A stretch of DNA of 64,000 nt from positions 2,480,001 to 2,544,000 of the forward strand of contig VTFK01000002.1 in the NCBI GenBank assembly GCA_009617715.1. The letters are read 5' to 3'. This document shows positions 1 to 14,750 of this stretch, in pieces. The notes under the pieces are model-generated. The model was given only the letters and a program-made list of their open reading frames with translations. It made no database searches and had not been told where the DNA came from. The position numbers and the translations under genes were made by a program. How positions within the stretch are numbered: position 1 is the stretch's first letter; every line of letters begins with the position of its first letter. Origin of the DNA: Plectrocnemia conspersa. Lineage: Eukaryota > Arthropoda > Insecta > Trichoptera > Polycentropodidae.

Positions 1-2930
1 TGTATTAAATATTATAAACTTTGTGATACTTTCAAAACATTTATAATTTATTTAATAAATACACAAAAATAAAATTAAAATTTATGTATTTAAATTCGTA
101 TCCGAAATGGTATTTTCGATTATTATTTAGAGCAAAAGACAAACAGCACATTAAGATATTAATAGCTTTACAAAAACAATAACGCCTCTAGAAAATATAT
201 ATAAATATAATTTTTTTAATAGCATATATATCGTAACTATTGATTAAAGTACACCGTACAATCTCATATAAAATAATATTTAAAATACTTTTTATTTATA
301 ATACAAGTAAAAACCTTTTTTTATTTGGTTAAAAAAATAGGAGCGATAAAGCATATTATTAACCATTTCAAGCGCAATAAATATGTTTATTTAATTAGTA
401 TAATAATGATAAAAATATATTATGTAACGAATATTATATAATGAATATACACAATCAAGCTTAATTGCGATTATTATCGTACATACATACTATGTATTTA
501 AATCATTAAATTAGTTTTGCATATAGATTAAACTGACAACTAACGTTTAAACGTTAATGATATTAAAAAAAATGCACTTGTAGCACATATATATATTATA
601 ATAATATTTAGTTCAAAAGAGAGTAATAAATTAGTGTTAAATGTCAATATTCATGAGTTATGTTATCTACAGTTATTATTTTATGTATACAAATACATAT
701 GGACGTCATTCGTTTTACGTTCGTTGTTCATAAATTTGATAACGAGGATATTTATTACAAGAACAAAAGGACAAATTGTGACGGGGGACCAAAATTTATT
801 TATAAAACAATTACACCAGATATCAATATAATTGGACGAAGAATACTAAACAAGAATAATCTCGCTCGTTAAATTCGAATAATTTCTATATTTTATGAGA
901 TGTGTATAGTGAGTATGGAACTGATAAGGTTATAAGCAAATAAAATATATTATACACAAATCAAATACAAATAAAAAAGGCAGTTTTTTTGGTATATTCT
1001 ATCAAATATAAAGGGTATGAATAATATAAATATATTATTCATAGATATTTATCTAGTTTATTACGGAAAAAATGCAAAGACTCTTTAAAAATAAAAAAAA
1101 ATAATACCTGTATTACTTTATTATTGTAGTTTTAAATGTTTTAAATTATTTTTTAACATTAAATTTTTCTTTGACCTTATAAAGAGAACCATAACAATTA
1201 GTTGTTTATAGAAATCAAGTTATCTTATTTTTGTAAAAAAAATATATTATAGAAGGGTTAGTAGCAACATGCGATTAATTATAATTCTAGTTCTAAGAAC
1301 ATTATTGGTTTAAATTTTTTTTAAACAACATTTTACGTAAGTATATCTGAATTGCATATGCAATTATACGCCTTTATTATTAGATAATTTTATGACAAGC
1401 ATAACGTCAATAGCTTTTCTCAAAAGAGAGTCGCAATAGTTTATTTTTTATAAATGACTGTTAATTATGGGAATTATGCATCTCAAATAACGAGATGTGC
1501 ATCATTTAAAACAATCAAGTCCCATAATATATGCCGAATGACGCAGGGACAATAACAATTAAAATAAACCTAAATATATGATGTCTTAATAGTCCAATAG
1601 TTCCACTAAATCGCTCTATTATGTATGTATATTTCCCACCCATTTATATAACCAATCTGTCTCAGTAAGTATGCAGGGCTCTAAAATCTGCTTCGTGAGT
1701 AACTGTACTTTTAACTATTATTTCTGAAAACTAAGTCAAATAAAATCTATATTTTTTTAAAAGCAGATCTTAATTTTGGACATCTAAGTCTATTTTGCAA
1801 TAGAGTTGAATGACTGCAAAGGGATTTATATACTGACAACCCACTTAGTTTTACACAAATATTCCGACTAGAATTAAGGGTGCACATGAGAAGCAATTTA
1901 TGCGGTGCAAAAGAGAGTCGAATATTTTTTTCCCCGGAATGAAATTGTAAAGCTTAAATTACTTTTTTTCGAATAAAATGTTTCATAGGATTGAGTATAA
2001 AACCCTTGGGAAAAACTCTTTCAAGGGTTCAACCTATTAAGAACTCGTCGGCAAACAAGACGGAAAATTTTCTCGATAATCTTGCGTATTTTGAACTTGT
2101 CTAAAATGAATGGTAACCATGCATGACCAAATGCCCCGCAGATATTGAGAAAAACATTCATAACATACTTCCTGAGAGGATTGGCAGATCATGTGGCTTT
2201 CTAAACGCGTCATAATAACTTTTACAAGCAGTTACTCTGAAGTAGGAATTTAATTTACCTATAGGCTTTAGGATTAATGACTTTTTCATTCTATCAACAA
2301 TTGTGAAAGAATCTGAAAGATTTGTTTCAATTTTAATTTGCGATGTTTTAACTAATTAGTTAGATTGAATATTACAGATATATTGTAGCTTTCATGATGT
2401 TAAAATCATCATTCGCTAGCATTAGTGTACAGCTCAGACTGCTTTTCTTATGGCAGAGAAAGTTTAAAAGAGATTTCTTAAATACGCATATACGAGGAAA
2501 TATTAACAATTATTTTTAATTTCTTATAAATTTCTGCTTGGCAAGATGGAATACAAATCTCAAGAGTTGCGTCAGCTTATATTACTGAGAAAGCACTTTA
2601 GCTCAAACCTGCAAACTCTTGAGGGATACCGTTTTTTGGTGCCACCCAATTACCATCGCTTGCGTTCTCAAGTACTGTTACAAGTACCGTTGCAAGAAGG
2701 AGTGTATTTAAGTTAAGTTGCACGTAAAATAATTGCGGTTTTTGTTTTTCAAGTTCAACTTTCGTTTTTATTCAATGAAAATTTAATTTTAAATCATTGT
2801 AGAATACCTTAAATTTTGCTTTAAATTTAAGAGCAAAAATTTACAAATTGGATATTTTTTGAACGAGTTTTAAACACGTGGCAAAGCAACGGAATCTGTA
2901 CGTAAATTTGACATTGTATTGTTAAGTACA
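1..2930. other. A/T-rich noncoding stretch, no gene seen
   Basis: This stretch is dominated by A/T runs, and stops are frequent in all frames. The two overlapping short ORFs at 634-872 have compositions typical of chance translation of A/T-rich DNA. The only local structure I noted is a small hairpin at 2001-2029 (8-bp arms AACCCTTG/CAAGGGTT, 13-nt loop). The 2.0-2.7 kb part is somewhat more complex in sequence, but I recognise nothing in it. Confidence 0.6.
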
Positions 2931-3105
2931 ATGGCATTTAAAAAATAATGGGGACGGAGCCCAGAAGATAATGAAGTTCGTTGGCGTCCTTCTTCGTTTG
3001 ATAACGAGAAACTGAAAGCATTTGTGGAATATTATATATGTACTTGGATAAAGATTATGCGTTGGTAATTTAGCAATTCTGAAGCACTTGAAACTGGGTT
3101 TTAAT
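2931..3105 (+). mobile_element. mariner-like transposase relic (helix-turn-helix region)
   Basis: From an ATG at 2931, after one early stop, the frame reads through a segment containing RWRPSSFDNEKLKAFVE. This resembles the linker and start of the second helix-turn-helix in mariner transposases (pattern RPS..D...LKALVE..P). A few codons later, in the next frame, comes LAILKHLKLGF, which fits the end of that domain (pattern ST(I/V)..HLK..G). Stops, a frameshift and missing residues between the two pieces show it is dead. No catalytic DDE/D region and no terminal repeats were found nearby. The assignment rests on motif resemblance over about 30 residues, so it is tentative. Confidence 0.4.
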
Positions 3106-6100
3106 GTCGTTTATGGCGTTTTTATTATTGCGTTATAAAAAAAACTTATATTTGCGGTAAATTACAATTTTTTTAAATTATAATTTTGCAGAACGAATAT
3201 CTCCATTTCTTTGTATTTCATTTGTATACCCTCGTATCAATTCTACGTTATGTATTTTTGAATGTCGTTCCGGAGAAACTCATAAAAATGAAAATGTAAG
3301 TATGCAAAAGACAAACAATAAACTTCGCCTTACAAGAAAAGTTTGCTTCGAGAACATAATCCACAATTCAAGTTTCTTTCTGCACATTTGTAATATAATT
3401 TCATTTTTACAGTAATAAATTGACAAACATTAGAATTAAACTAGCGAAGGTTAAAATACGCACATTTGAAGGAAATCTCTCGCTATTCTATCATCATCTG
3501 TCCGTTGAACTGTTACAATATTATTGACACAACTACGTCATTTATTATTTGCACTTTGCATAATGTTGTTTCGTACGTTAATGTGCGATTTCTTTCAAGA
3601 TCTATTGAAGACATTTGCGCAATTGCAGTTCGAGTTTAAGGTCGAGGGCAAGAACCTGTCATGCGTCTAATGCGAGGCCTTCTGCTAATAAATTGCGAGG
3701 TCCAAGCACGCACGTGTGATTTATATAATACTCTATGTAATAACATTAGAGAAAATGTGTGCATTTCCGAAAATACTTTTTACTAAATCGCGTGAGTTGA
3801 TCTATCAAAGCATAAATTCTTTCTCGTTTAAGCTTTCAGAATCCAAAGACTAATGACATCGTTGGGAAAACTCAAATGTTTGGTTCTAGAAAATTGTATG
3901 TCTCTTAAATATAATGACTACACCTATATAATAATATTTTATGTTTTATATAAAAAGGTCGATTATATAATTTAGTAAAAACATATATATTTTTTATCAG
4001 ATATTAAAAATATCAATGAAATTTTATTATCCTAGAAAAATAATTTTATATATAAACATAAAAAGATTTTCTTATATTTATTTGATACATAAACGATGAA
4101 AATATTTTGCTTTAAATACATTTTACTGGCGCATTTAAGAACGATAAAACCAATATAATAAGCTTTACTTTTTCTATGTAATATGCAGTTAAATAAACTA
4201 TTGTATTATATATATAGCAAAAAAATGTTATTATATTATGTTTAACATGCAAATAATTAAGTCGTGCTAGTAATGCATTTATATCCAAATAAATAAAATT
4301 TATGCTATTTATTTATATAATATTCATGTCAATCTTAGTTTCATATATTAGAGCTATTGTTGTACAAATAAATAATTACTAATTAACATAAACCACAAAT
4401 AGGATTACCTGATGTGATTCAATATATTTAGTCACACAGTCATATGTAACGTAATAAGTAACATGATTTCCTTCTTGATAAATTGTGAATAAAATATGAT
4501 TAATAAAAATTACATTATTTGTAGAAAAATATTTTAATATAAAATACTTCGCTTCAATCATAGTTTTAGGTCAGTTACTAATTATTTTTTTAGCTGCAAG
4601 ATGCTTTTAAATTATTTGCCCTTGACTGAATTATTAATAATTGTCATTCTAATATTACCAATTGTTCCATTTTCTAAATACAATTCAGGGTTATCTCCAT
4701 CTACAAAATATATTTTTAATCTATTATTATTTTCGATGGGGACATGATAATTAAAAATAAAAATAAATCCAAGAACCATTACATTTATTATTGCGCTTTA
4801 TAAATATTCATCAAAATATGTCAAATTATTATCGATAACTTCATGATTTTGACATATGTAAACCAAAACCTTGACATACATATAAACATGCATATATAAA
4901 CTTAAATTATATTAATAACGATTTTTTTTTCTTATTTCCTAGTATGTAAATAACTTTATTATTGATTACAGTTTTCATTCAAGTTAATACCTTGTTAAAA
5001 TAAATTACATCAATTTAATTCTGCGTATTATTAACTGGTGTAAGCAAAAATTAAAAATGTACATTTTATCCTTACATATACCGTGCTAAAAATATGCATG
5101 TTATTTATATATATTGCAAATAGAAAATTTTAGGTTTGTAGATATAATAAATATAAAAATAAATATATAATGCGTCACAAATCGAATGACAAAAGGCGTA
5201 TCAGACAAGATAAACGACAATAAATACTTATCTTACGCTTGAGATCGAACTACCACACTTTACTATTATATATATAAATCTCTTATTATTTTTGTCAGAT
5301 CCATTTTATTTAAGTTTGTTACGTATAAAAATAAATGCATGTTTAACCCTGTATATGGTATTAAAACTGAGTATTTTGCATAGTAAATGTTAATGGATCA
5401 AAATTAAAATAATATTTTTTTATTTTTATTATAAAATACATTACATATTAAATCAACCTGAAAATAGCAGCTTTATAAAAGATTTGATGTAAAATTCGAT
5501 TCTCTGTTATTCGAGTTTTATTAAATACTTGGAAGTCAAAAGGCTTTATATTGTTAAGGTTAAGGTTATATTATAATATGTTAAGACTAGGTTTCTCTTT
5601 ATTTATTCTCTCAAAGAGAGTAAATCTATTTACGTGCGATACACGAGATATTGAATTTGATGTAAGTGTTTTTCATTCACTGCATATACAAAAAATGGGT
5701 TTATGCACATGTATTAAAATATCTGCCAATACATATTTAACAATCAGAAAAAAAATCGTGTATCGAAAAATAATACATATTGAAACGTGACTTTTTAATA
5801 ATTGAGGTATACGATGCACGGTAAAAATAAAACAGACATAACAAACGGATAATAAAAAAATTCACCTGCCGCAAAAGGTTATCTCGTAGCTATTCAAAAT
5901 ACTTTAGATAAAGTTGCCCGAGAAATTTATGTGAAAATTTCTAAACAGCACCTTAAGGGTCAAATAAATATATTTTTAAATCCTTAGTCACGTTCCGGAC
6001 CAGTGATTACAGAGTTTTTCTCTCTATGTATTACACAATACTTTGCGTGCTATTTTTTTCTTGCTGTATCTGAATATTTCCATTGGGTTTTACCGATTGT

Positions 6101-8586
6101 CCGATTCGCTTCAGAATATTATCAGTTACATAACACTTCGATATAATAAAATATAATATTATTTTTTTTTTTCTCACGTCTATATAATACAATACTTAAT
6201 ATAATTATTATTTAAAGCAGCACATGTTATTTATTATTAATCGCAAGTGTTTTCTAATAAAAGAAATATTTATATTTTTGATTGAAAAGAATGACAATTT
6301 TATAGCTCACTTTGTTACGACTAGATATATATATACATGTGTATGCATCATCGCTAATTTTAATTTATTTCTTGCACTTAGTAGAATACATAAAAAATAT
6401 TTACTTAAAATTACAATGACAATGATCGATTCTGTTTTTGTAATAATTACCGAAAAATATTTAAAAATATTTAAATATTTAATATCCATAGTTGTTTTTT
6501 TAAACAGTATTAGAATAATATAAATTATTTATTTTTTTTTTTAGTTGAGGTTCACTATAAAATCATTAAAGGAAATAACAGTATTTTAAATTTAATTAAA
6601 AATAAATTAAAAATGATTTTAATTTATTAGAAAATTTATCAAATTACCTGGAGCAAACAAAATTTGAATTTATGCCTCTAACGTAAGATGTGCTAAAGCA
6701 TTTTATGACTATATTAAAATTTTAGTATGCTTTTGTCGTAATGCGTAGGGATTAGTATGTTAATAATGTCTTACATAATATTTTTATATTATAATTATGG
6801 AAGTGTTTTTTTTTAATTTTTGGTATTCGAAACTACTGTACAGTTTTTTTTAATATAAATATAATTTATATTGTATCTGTTTTTATTTTGTTAAAAAAAT
6901 TTTTTCATATTAAATATTTCATTATTAAGCCACTCCATCAATGTAGGTACTTCTAAAGTAGCGTTATACGAGTATCTAAAATTTCTTGTTACGCGCATTA
7001 TATGTCTTAAAGCATTTCCTTTGAAAAAATAAACAGTTCTCAAAGAAAAACCGTAACATCTTCAAAGAAATATGCATTTATAAATAAAATCATACACATA
7101 CAAAACATTTTGGGGTGCGGGGATTAGTAGAAGATCCGGTTCACGTGCTCGTCTGGAGCTTGATACTTTTAGTTACTTAACTGATATTATCATTTTTATT
7201 TTGTAATGAAAATTGTTAATTATAACAGCGAAAACAATTATTACTTAAAAAATATTTTTCTTGTATAAAGTTTACAAGAAAAGAAAAAGCAATTATTATG
7301 TTAATCTTCTTTACTTATCAAATGAGTGAAACGTTAAATTTTAATAGTTTTGTAAAAGAAATATAATTTAAATTATTTTACAAATGGAATAAATTTGTAT
7401 TTAATTGGAAAAGGTAAAAATTAAAAAAACATATTTTCATAAAAAAATATATTTTATATAACGGGTGCGGCAAGTGACATGTTAATATTTTATTTTGCTG
7501 CATCTTTGTTGTATACACCTTATAAAGTTGCCTGGCAAAAGTGTACCCAGAATATTAAATTTTGATTTTCATAGCTAATCAAAAATTTATAAATATATAG
7601 CTGGTGAATACGTGGTTTGAAATAGATGGTACAAAACATTAAATTAATATCAATGGATATGTCTCATTTTGTTTATTTTCACGTTTTATTGAATTCAACT
7701 GCTCACCCAGATCTCATGATCTTAATGCCCCAGATTTTTTATGTACGTATTCAAATAAAAAGTGGTGATTGAACTAAAACCAACCGTAAAACAACAATCG
7801 TAAATAAATAAAATCTATATCACTAGTAAGGCTGAAAGAATTTATGAAAACTGTTGTGAAAATATATGATAAAATAAAACTTTTCACTTTAGTAAAACAT
7901 ATAAAATAAAAGGAAAATTTTATTTTTTTATTTGTATTATATATATACATATCTATAAGTTTTTTATTATTAATTATTATAAATAATGCTAATGTATGTA
8001 AAAGTTATTGTGTGTTTTGCTAAACAAAAACTGTAAAGTAACATTGAAGAATGATTCAAGGATAATAAATGAAAGTTAAGCATGCAAAAGAGAAAATAAA
8101 TTATGATACACTATTAGTTTGTAAGTAAAGTGAAAATATACATGAAAATTTGTAGTTTAGACAAAGCAAAGAAATTATAATATATGCGTAAAATTATTAA
8201 AAACAAATAAAAATTAAAAATACAATTTATTGTTAAAAACGATTTCTTACTGCGTAGCCATTTTATTTTTAATAAATGTTTTGAATCTTAAGGAATAAAA
8301 ACATTTATTAAATATCTACAAGTAAAACAATTAGATCGAGGACGTCAGTACTAGTCAATAACTGTCCATTCAGTTATCGTTAATTCTCTGAAATTTCATA
8401 CATTTTATAATTTTTTCGCTTATTAAAAATTTGTTTTTTCAGATATTGATTATTTAATATATTTTACAATCCCTGAATCATTAGAATGTTTCTATATGTA
8501 ACTCTTTTTTAAATTTAAATATAAATTATACTATATTTCATACAATAGTATTCAATATATAAAGTGCTGGCACTGTTCCATTAACC
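3106..8586. other. A/T-rich noncoding stretch, no gene seen
   Basis: Low-complexity A/T-rich DNA. Short ORFs (for example 5551-5790 and 6224-6523) are rich in I, F, Y, K and N with no recognisable domain. I treat them as chance frames. Patches at 3.48-3.75 kb and 5.98-6.13 kb are less A/T-biased but show no motif I can name. Confidence 0.6.
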
Positions 8587-9003
8587 TTGCATTTCAGAGT
8601 TTGCATGATAAATGAGAATTCCAACGATGTTTTGGCATTTCAAGAGAATTCATTGGGTCGCCGTGAGAAAATTTATCAAACGGTCTTTGGTGAACTTATG
8701 ACTTTGCACTGGTCAAATTGGAAAGATAAACCGAACATTAAACGAATCACAAAGCAAAAACCTCGACCTTCGTTGGCTAATAGAAAATTTCTTGCCGGTT
8801 CAAATTTGACTAATTGCACGTTTTCTTTGAGAGGATGGGCGTGAAGATAAACACGTAAGAACACGAACTGGTTTGGTGAGAGCATTACCACAGATTGTAT
8901 CTCTATAGTAGATACACACGTTGGAATAAGGAAGAAAATTTAGCCGAGCGAAATAGAACGAATTTATAGTCTGCACAATATTTTCAAGCTTCAATTTTTC
9001 CAC
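8587..9003. other. unassigned higher-complexity block, possible exon
   Basis: About 420 bp with distinctly higher GC than the flanks. On the + strand a frame is open from 8587 to 8844 (85 codons, ending in TGA). A plausible splice acceptor (pyrimidine-rich tract then TTTCAG at 8592-8597) lies at its start, so a terminal coding exon is conceivable. The translation contains RREKIYQTVFGEL and is not one I recognise. Open frames also exist on the minus strand (8676-8891 and 8800-9003), so the reading direction is undecided. It could equally be a conserved noncoding element or an eroded transposon. No family can be assigned. Confidence 0.2.
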
Positions 9004-12000
9004 GCGATAATAAACCTCACAAAAGAAAATAAAACATATTTTCTTTTACATTCGATGGTCTATCTCTTGAACAACAAAAATAAACGTTAGCATGCTCACT
9101 AATTATATATACACAACATAAGCATTTTTAGATTAACGAGTTCAATGACACTTATAATTTAATTTAGTAGATATCCGGACATGCCTGGTAAATTAACATA
9201 CATAATGAATGTCATATGAAGAAATGTATACAAATGTCATCAACGTGCAAAAAAATATAATTCAAGAATAATTTTATCTGACCTTGATAAATCTAACATT
9301 GAAACTAATGTTTTTGTATTTATGGTATTAAAAAAATCATATCCTAATATGTTTTCAGTGATGTTGCAGTCTAAGTATTGTTTGTCTCTTTGATGTTTAA
9401 TAAAATAGTTTGCTTTGATGCTTATAAAACGCAATAGATCAATATTTTCTTAAGTCAGTGTTTATGTAAAGTCGAAGGTTACACTTTTTCTGATTGTGTC
9501 TGGGAAATTAAAATTAATTATTTTACTTCTGATCAATCACATATAAAATGCCATTTTATAATATAATGCAGTAATTACTTGTAAATATAATCATTAATAA
9601 AAATGCTTAAAAAATATATATGATCTAATAAAGCACAATCCAAAAATTACTATATACGCATAAAATTTATCAATTTAATGTGTTTAATTATCCAGTGACA
9701 GATGACGCACACAAAAAAGTATCTTTTAATTTTTTTAAGCAAAACCGTAAACTATTGACACAGTGTAAAAACAACAATAATTAAATCATGCATAGTTGTA
9801 TTAAAATGTCATTAAGGAAAAATCGATTAATTAGTAATAACTGTAAATTGACTCATATAGTTACGCACCTCAATGAATTTGCACAATGAACAAAGCTAAT
9901 TTGATTTAAAAATACCTAATATAAGCAAGGTAAAACGAAGCAGATTTTTAATTTTAAAAATATTTTATTTTATTAAGAATTTAATTTTATACTTTAACAC
10001 GTAAAAGCAAGTAGAATTACAAACTACCATTAAAAAATAAAATTCGGAATAAATCCTAATAACCAGTTAGACACTCAATGAAAATAAATAAATTAAGTAC
10101 AAGATTAATTAAGACATGTGTAAAATATTTAGAAACAAATTTTAAAATTATGTCCTACTTTTTATAATATAAATTTAGGAAAAATATATGAAAAATATTT
10201 TTGTATAATTACATATAAACCTAGATATTTTATTTAGATAAAAATAACAGTCAATGAAAAATATACACGAATGTATCATACACATATACAATATGACGTT
10301 TAAATTTACTTTTTCCTGTTGATGTTTATTTTTTATTATATTTCAATCTAGAAGAATTTAATATGGGTTTTCCTATTAAATGTATCATCAACATTAGAAA
10401 ATACTTAATAGTCAAAATATTGACTCATTTTATGGAAACTTTATAAAAAGATATGCAATGTAAGCTGCGAACATTTTTTATAAGCATTTTTTTTATTACT
10501 AACTACGTAGAATAATAATTTCTCATTTGTCATTGCAATTTGAGTTTAATTCTTTAAATTCGTTTCACAAACTCGAGCGCGTTCTATTATGTACAATGAG
10601 TGCCAAAAAATTACGATGTGTACGTAAATCAACGACCAAACTTTCAAGTTGCGGAATGCGTGACGTGAGAATTTGCTCACACCCTACAATTGCTTTACTA
10701 AATTTGTAAGCTCCCAACAGTGTAGTGAATTCAGTGAGCTTTTACAGGAAACGGGTCAACGAGTTAATTAAACTCGGCGACTTTTATCGCCGAAATAAAC
10801 ATTTTATTAATTTTTACAACTCGCCTTACAACGAAAAAATCAGATAAAACAAATTACTTCATTAAAACGTAAAAACATACTAATGTTTTTAGAAGCAGAT
10901 AGAAATAAATGACAATATAAAATAATTTTAGTTTAGGAAATAATATATGATATTTGTATATACGTTAATTTTTGGGCCTATATTTCACAGCAATGCTTAC
11001 CAAGAATTTATATCCTAACGATCGGAAATAATGCGGAAAACTACGTCAACAGAAATTCCTCCGATTTTATTTATTATCCTTTAACTTTTCCTTGCTATTA
11101 ATAAATCATAACTGGAACTTAATACCGCGAAAACACATTTCCTAAATACAGGTATATTTCCTGCGTTTAAATAATTAAGCAACTACAACATTTTACGAGT
11201 ATTGTTCAGTAAACCAACATAAATAATTAACCATTAAAGTATACCCTAACAATAATAACGAATTAGTATATTGCGCATATAAAATTTACAGTATGATTCA
11301 CTTAGTTAACATTAAAGTTTAACTAGAAATACATGATATCAAATTTGTTTTCAATTAAATTTTAACAGTAGCATGTTTGTTTGACTTAGCACGGTTGAGC
11401 TTGTCCGATTTGTGTTATTTAATTTTAATATTTCTTTATTTATTACAATATATTATTTTGTGTATTGTAATAATACTATGTATTAGTTTTTTACTATTGG
11501 GTTAGCCTGTTAGGTCACGATGGTCTTAATTTAATTTAAATAAATACAAAAAATATGGTCGAGAACGATTTGCAAATCAATCAAAAACTTTCTCAAAACT
11601 TAAACCTTTATAACTAATTTATTATTTTCTGTTTATAATATAGTATGAACCAAGATAATCTTAGGTATGAACATAATAACTTAGAATAATATAGGATATT
11701 CAGCGATGACACTAGCAATATATATTTTTGCTTTCCTTTTCGTTGAAGTTAGATATATAATAAAAACGCCGATAATTAATATTTAATTTAATTTTAATTG
11801 ATCATTATATCGTTCATTCGAGCACTATTCAATTATTGCAAAAATTTTGACGTCACTACCCATCAATTAAAATTCCATTTGTACAGTTTCACACGTACTG
11901 TGACATAAAAATCATATAGGTATGTATGTACATATGGTCACCAATATCGAAGACAAATCCGGCTTTCAATACCAAAAATAAAGCTAAAAACGAAACAGGT

Positions 12001-13960
12001 TTTCTATTTATAGAATGTTTAACAACAAATAATTTATGTTCCTTAAAGCCAGTTGTGTGATTTTACTTTTTGCTTTGTAAATCACTCAGTCAGAAATGTT
12101 CTAGTGAAAGGTTAGGTGAGACAGGATTAAAAAAATAGTATTCTCCACATATTGATCATTTGAAATGCAAAAGGTTAGGTCTGAGCTTTATACGTGTAAA
12201 TTAAAATTTTACTTTGAAACATAACATTCGTATTCAGTATATGTATGGTATATAAAACTGGAGCCTTTCTACCCTTTTGCCGTTCGATTCGAGTTTATGC
12301 ACTAATGGATTTTTTTTTCAATAATAAACGAGAAAAACATTTTGCTGATTAATGTAAGCGAATTTATTATCTAACTCAAGTTAAATATTATATTTGTGTT
12401 GCTTTACATTATTAATATTATCATAAGGGATTTATCAAGAAAAGTAATTAAATTATTAATCAGATTTTTGCTATTTTCACTATTAATTTAAAAATTAATT
12501 GTTAGCTGTCATCGTTGACAATTTACAATAAATAAATTAATTGAAAAGCTATTGAAATATAGCGTAAATATAAATTGATTTTATGCTTCATCATGCTTTG
12601 TAGACGTTTATAAATTTAGCACAATATAGAACACCCCTTTTTACCACCTTTCCCCAGCAATTCACTTCTCGCTAAAAATGGCATTCATAAAATATTTTAA
12701 GCATCATATCCATTATGAGAGCAACGTGCTCAAATTATATTTGCGTAATAGAAATGCGGTTTAACTGCGCAATACGTGAATCGCAAAATAAAGCATCCGT
12801 TCAAGAAAACAATATTTGTCAAGGTCGAAACTAGTGCTAAAAATACACAGCCATTTTAATTTGCCATCTGTTAAACTATTAACTATAAAATTAAACATTT
12901 TTAAAGGGTGTGAAATGTGAATACACGTTTAGTGAATGAGCTGAGTTTGCGATTCACAAAAGCGAGATGAATGAAGCGTGTCTATTTTTATATCCGATTT
13001 AAACGTCAATTTAACTTTAGTTCAAATTTACCATAACGAGTTTTTATCTTTAAGTCAGACTTAGAAACAGGTCTATAAAGAGCGGGAACTCAATGATTTT
13101 TTTGGCGAATTTTTCCAAAGAGACGTAAGAAGATTTGTTTGAATAACTCTAGTATCGGTCGACTAAATATTATATACATTTTTCTCAATTTTCTGTTTTT
13201 TTCACATTGCAGAAGAAATTGTAGAACATCTTTCTCTTTGTAATCACGACAACCTTTGTGATGTATATAATATTGTATAATTTATCGTATTTGCCGTTTA
13301 GCAACCCCCAAGGTTCTTTGTTTATTAAATTATATCTGTTTCAGATGTTATGAGGTAATTAGTAAGCATAATTAACTCATGAAGCGTAATCTCGCGAACA
13401 TCGTTTGCATAGTTTTCTTACCTAAATATTATAATTTCAATGACATAAATGTCATACGTATTATATATAATAAAACAAGTATTATTAGACTAATATTTCA
13501 GTATTTGATTAGGCCTATTTGTCTGGGTTCCATTTCATGATATATTACCATATGTAATTAGAGATTCTTGCTAGAAATTTGCAATATTATGATGAAGCTT
13601 ATACTTCACTCTTCATGTTTATTTTTCGTAACGTTAATCAAATAAAATCAATCATTATAAAATAAGTAATTTTATTTTTATATAATTTTATTATAATAAT
13701 ATTTTTATTTTTCACTGAATGATAAAAATGAAGATTGTTTGCATTGTTACTTAGGTGATCTCGAAATAAATGTATTTTTTTTAATTTAAGTTTAAACAGT
13801 CACTCGTTCTTTGGTCGTTGCTACCTGAGTACCTTGTGTAGGTGTACATCTAATATTCACGTTCCGATATTAAAAATAAAATTAAGACCTAAAGTTTATG
13901 GCAGAATTTCTAGCAAGGAAACAATTTATACAAATTAGCATGTTATATGAATTTTTAAAA
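9004..13960. other. A/T-rich noncoding stretch, no gene seen
   Basis: No convincing exon. A minus-strand frame at 9240-9434 (64 codons, includes HQRDKQYLDCNITENI) and a plus-strand frame at 10527-10709 (60 codons) are open in slightly less A/T-biased DNA, but neither matches a family I know. Isolated GGTTAGGT words occur near 12.1-12.2 kb; they are single copies and not a telomeric array. Confidence 0.55.
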
Positions 13961-13962
13961 AA

Positions 13963-14229
13963 ATGATAACTGCTAAACTTAAAAATATTTGTGAAGTAGA
14001 AGGTAATTCCTTAGATATACGCAAATGTAAAAGGTGATTTTAAAAAAAAATTCGATGAAAAAAAAATTACAATATCAAGAATGGTCCTGGATGTGAGAGA
14101 CTAAGTAAAATAGACAATGATATCCTGGCTGCAAAAATGAAAGAAAATCCTACTCAAACTATCCATCAGCTGTCCGTAAAATTAAACCATGCTAATTCAA
14201 CAGTGCATAGATACATTCAAAATGTAAAA
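13963..14229 (+). mobile_element. mariner-like transposase relic, truncated by later insertions
   Basis: The frame from 14083 to 14229 is uninterrupted and contains LSKIDNDILAAKMKENPTQT, then HQLSVKLNHANSTVHRYIQN. This fits the second helix-turn-helix of mariner transposases (pattern NP.QT...L...L..S.STV.RH...). Upstream, from an ATG at 13963, short pieces look like the preceding N-terminal part but carry stops and frameshifts. The coding signal stops just before the LTR-like repeat at 14301, so the element was probably cut by that insertion or lost its catalytic region by deletion. No catalytic DDE/D motif and no terminal repeat is visible. The family is fairly secure; the subfamily is not assigned. 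Confidence 0.55.
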
Positions 14230-14300
14230 GTCTCGTACTCAATACGTTGAATCTTTGTGGCTTTTTCTCGATCATTTGGTAACTGAATGATGAAGAATGA

Positions 14301-14612
14301 TGAAGTGACAGTCACAGGCAGTTACCTGACAGACTCTGGCAGACACATGAAGAATCTAGCAGACGCGCGTTCTCCCGCTGACAACATACTGTCGTGGACG
14401 CTCACATCCTAAGAGATATTCATACATACAAGCACTGATTCAGAGAGGGATCAACCTCTGCTATACTGTCGCTGCCACGCAACCTACAAGACCTCTAAGA
14501 ATTTTCCACCGACAACATCCCTGCGCCAGCTTTTCCACCACTGTTCCGAGAAAATATCTCGCTCATTATAGTCTGTCGCAATATGTTATATAATCTCATA
14601 ATAATTTCCAGC
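14301..14612 (+). repeat. LTR-like interspersed repeat, copy A
   Basis: This GC-richer block is homologous to the reverse complement of 61142-61450 and, in its last part, to 14751-14880. Shared landmarks in order are a TTACCTGACAGACTC-type start, GGCAGACAC, CTAGCAGA, ACATCCCTGCGCCAGCTT, CACCACTGTTC, then an A/T-rich tail and TTTCCA near the end. The more complete copy C has AATAAA-like and CCAAT-like words, which suggests a solo or partial LTR. That is inference, because no primer binding site or internal region was seen. A mariner relic sits directly upstream. Confidence 0.6.
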
Positions 14613-14750
14613 TAATACAATAACATTTTTTTTAATTCTTTCACATATATTAAATTAAATTTATTATTCATAATATTATTGCTTTTTTTTATTTTTTTCA
14701 CCCTAATTTAGCCATAAATTTCAAGATTTGCTATTTACTTTATTTTTAGC

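Noticed and set aside
6224..6523. 99-codon plus-strand ORF
   Set aside because: The translation is almost entirely I, F, K, N and L from A/T-rich DNA, the opposite strand is also open, and no domain or exon signal is seen.
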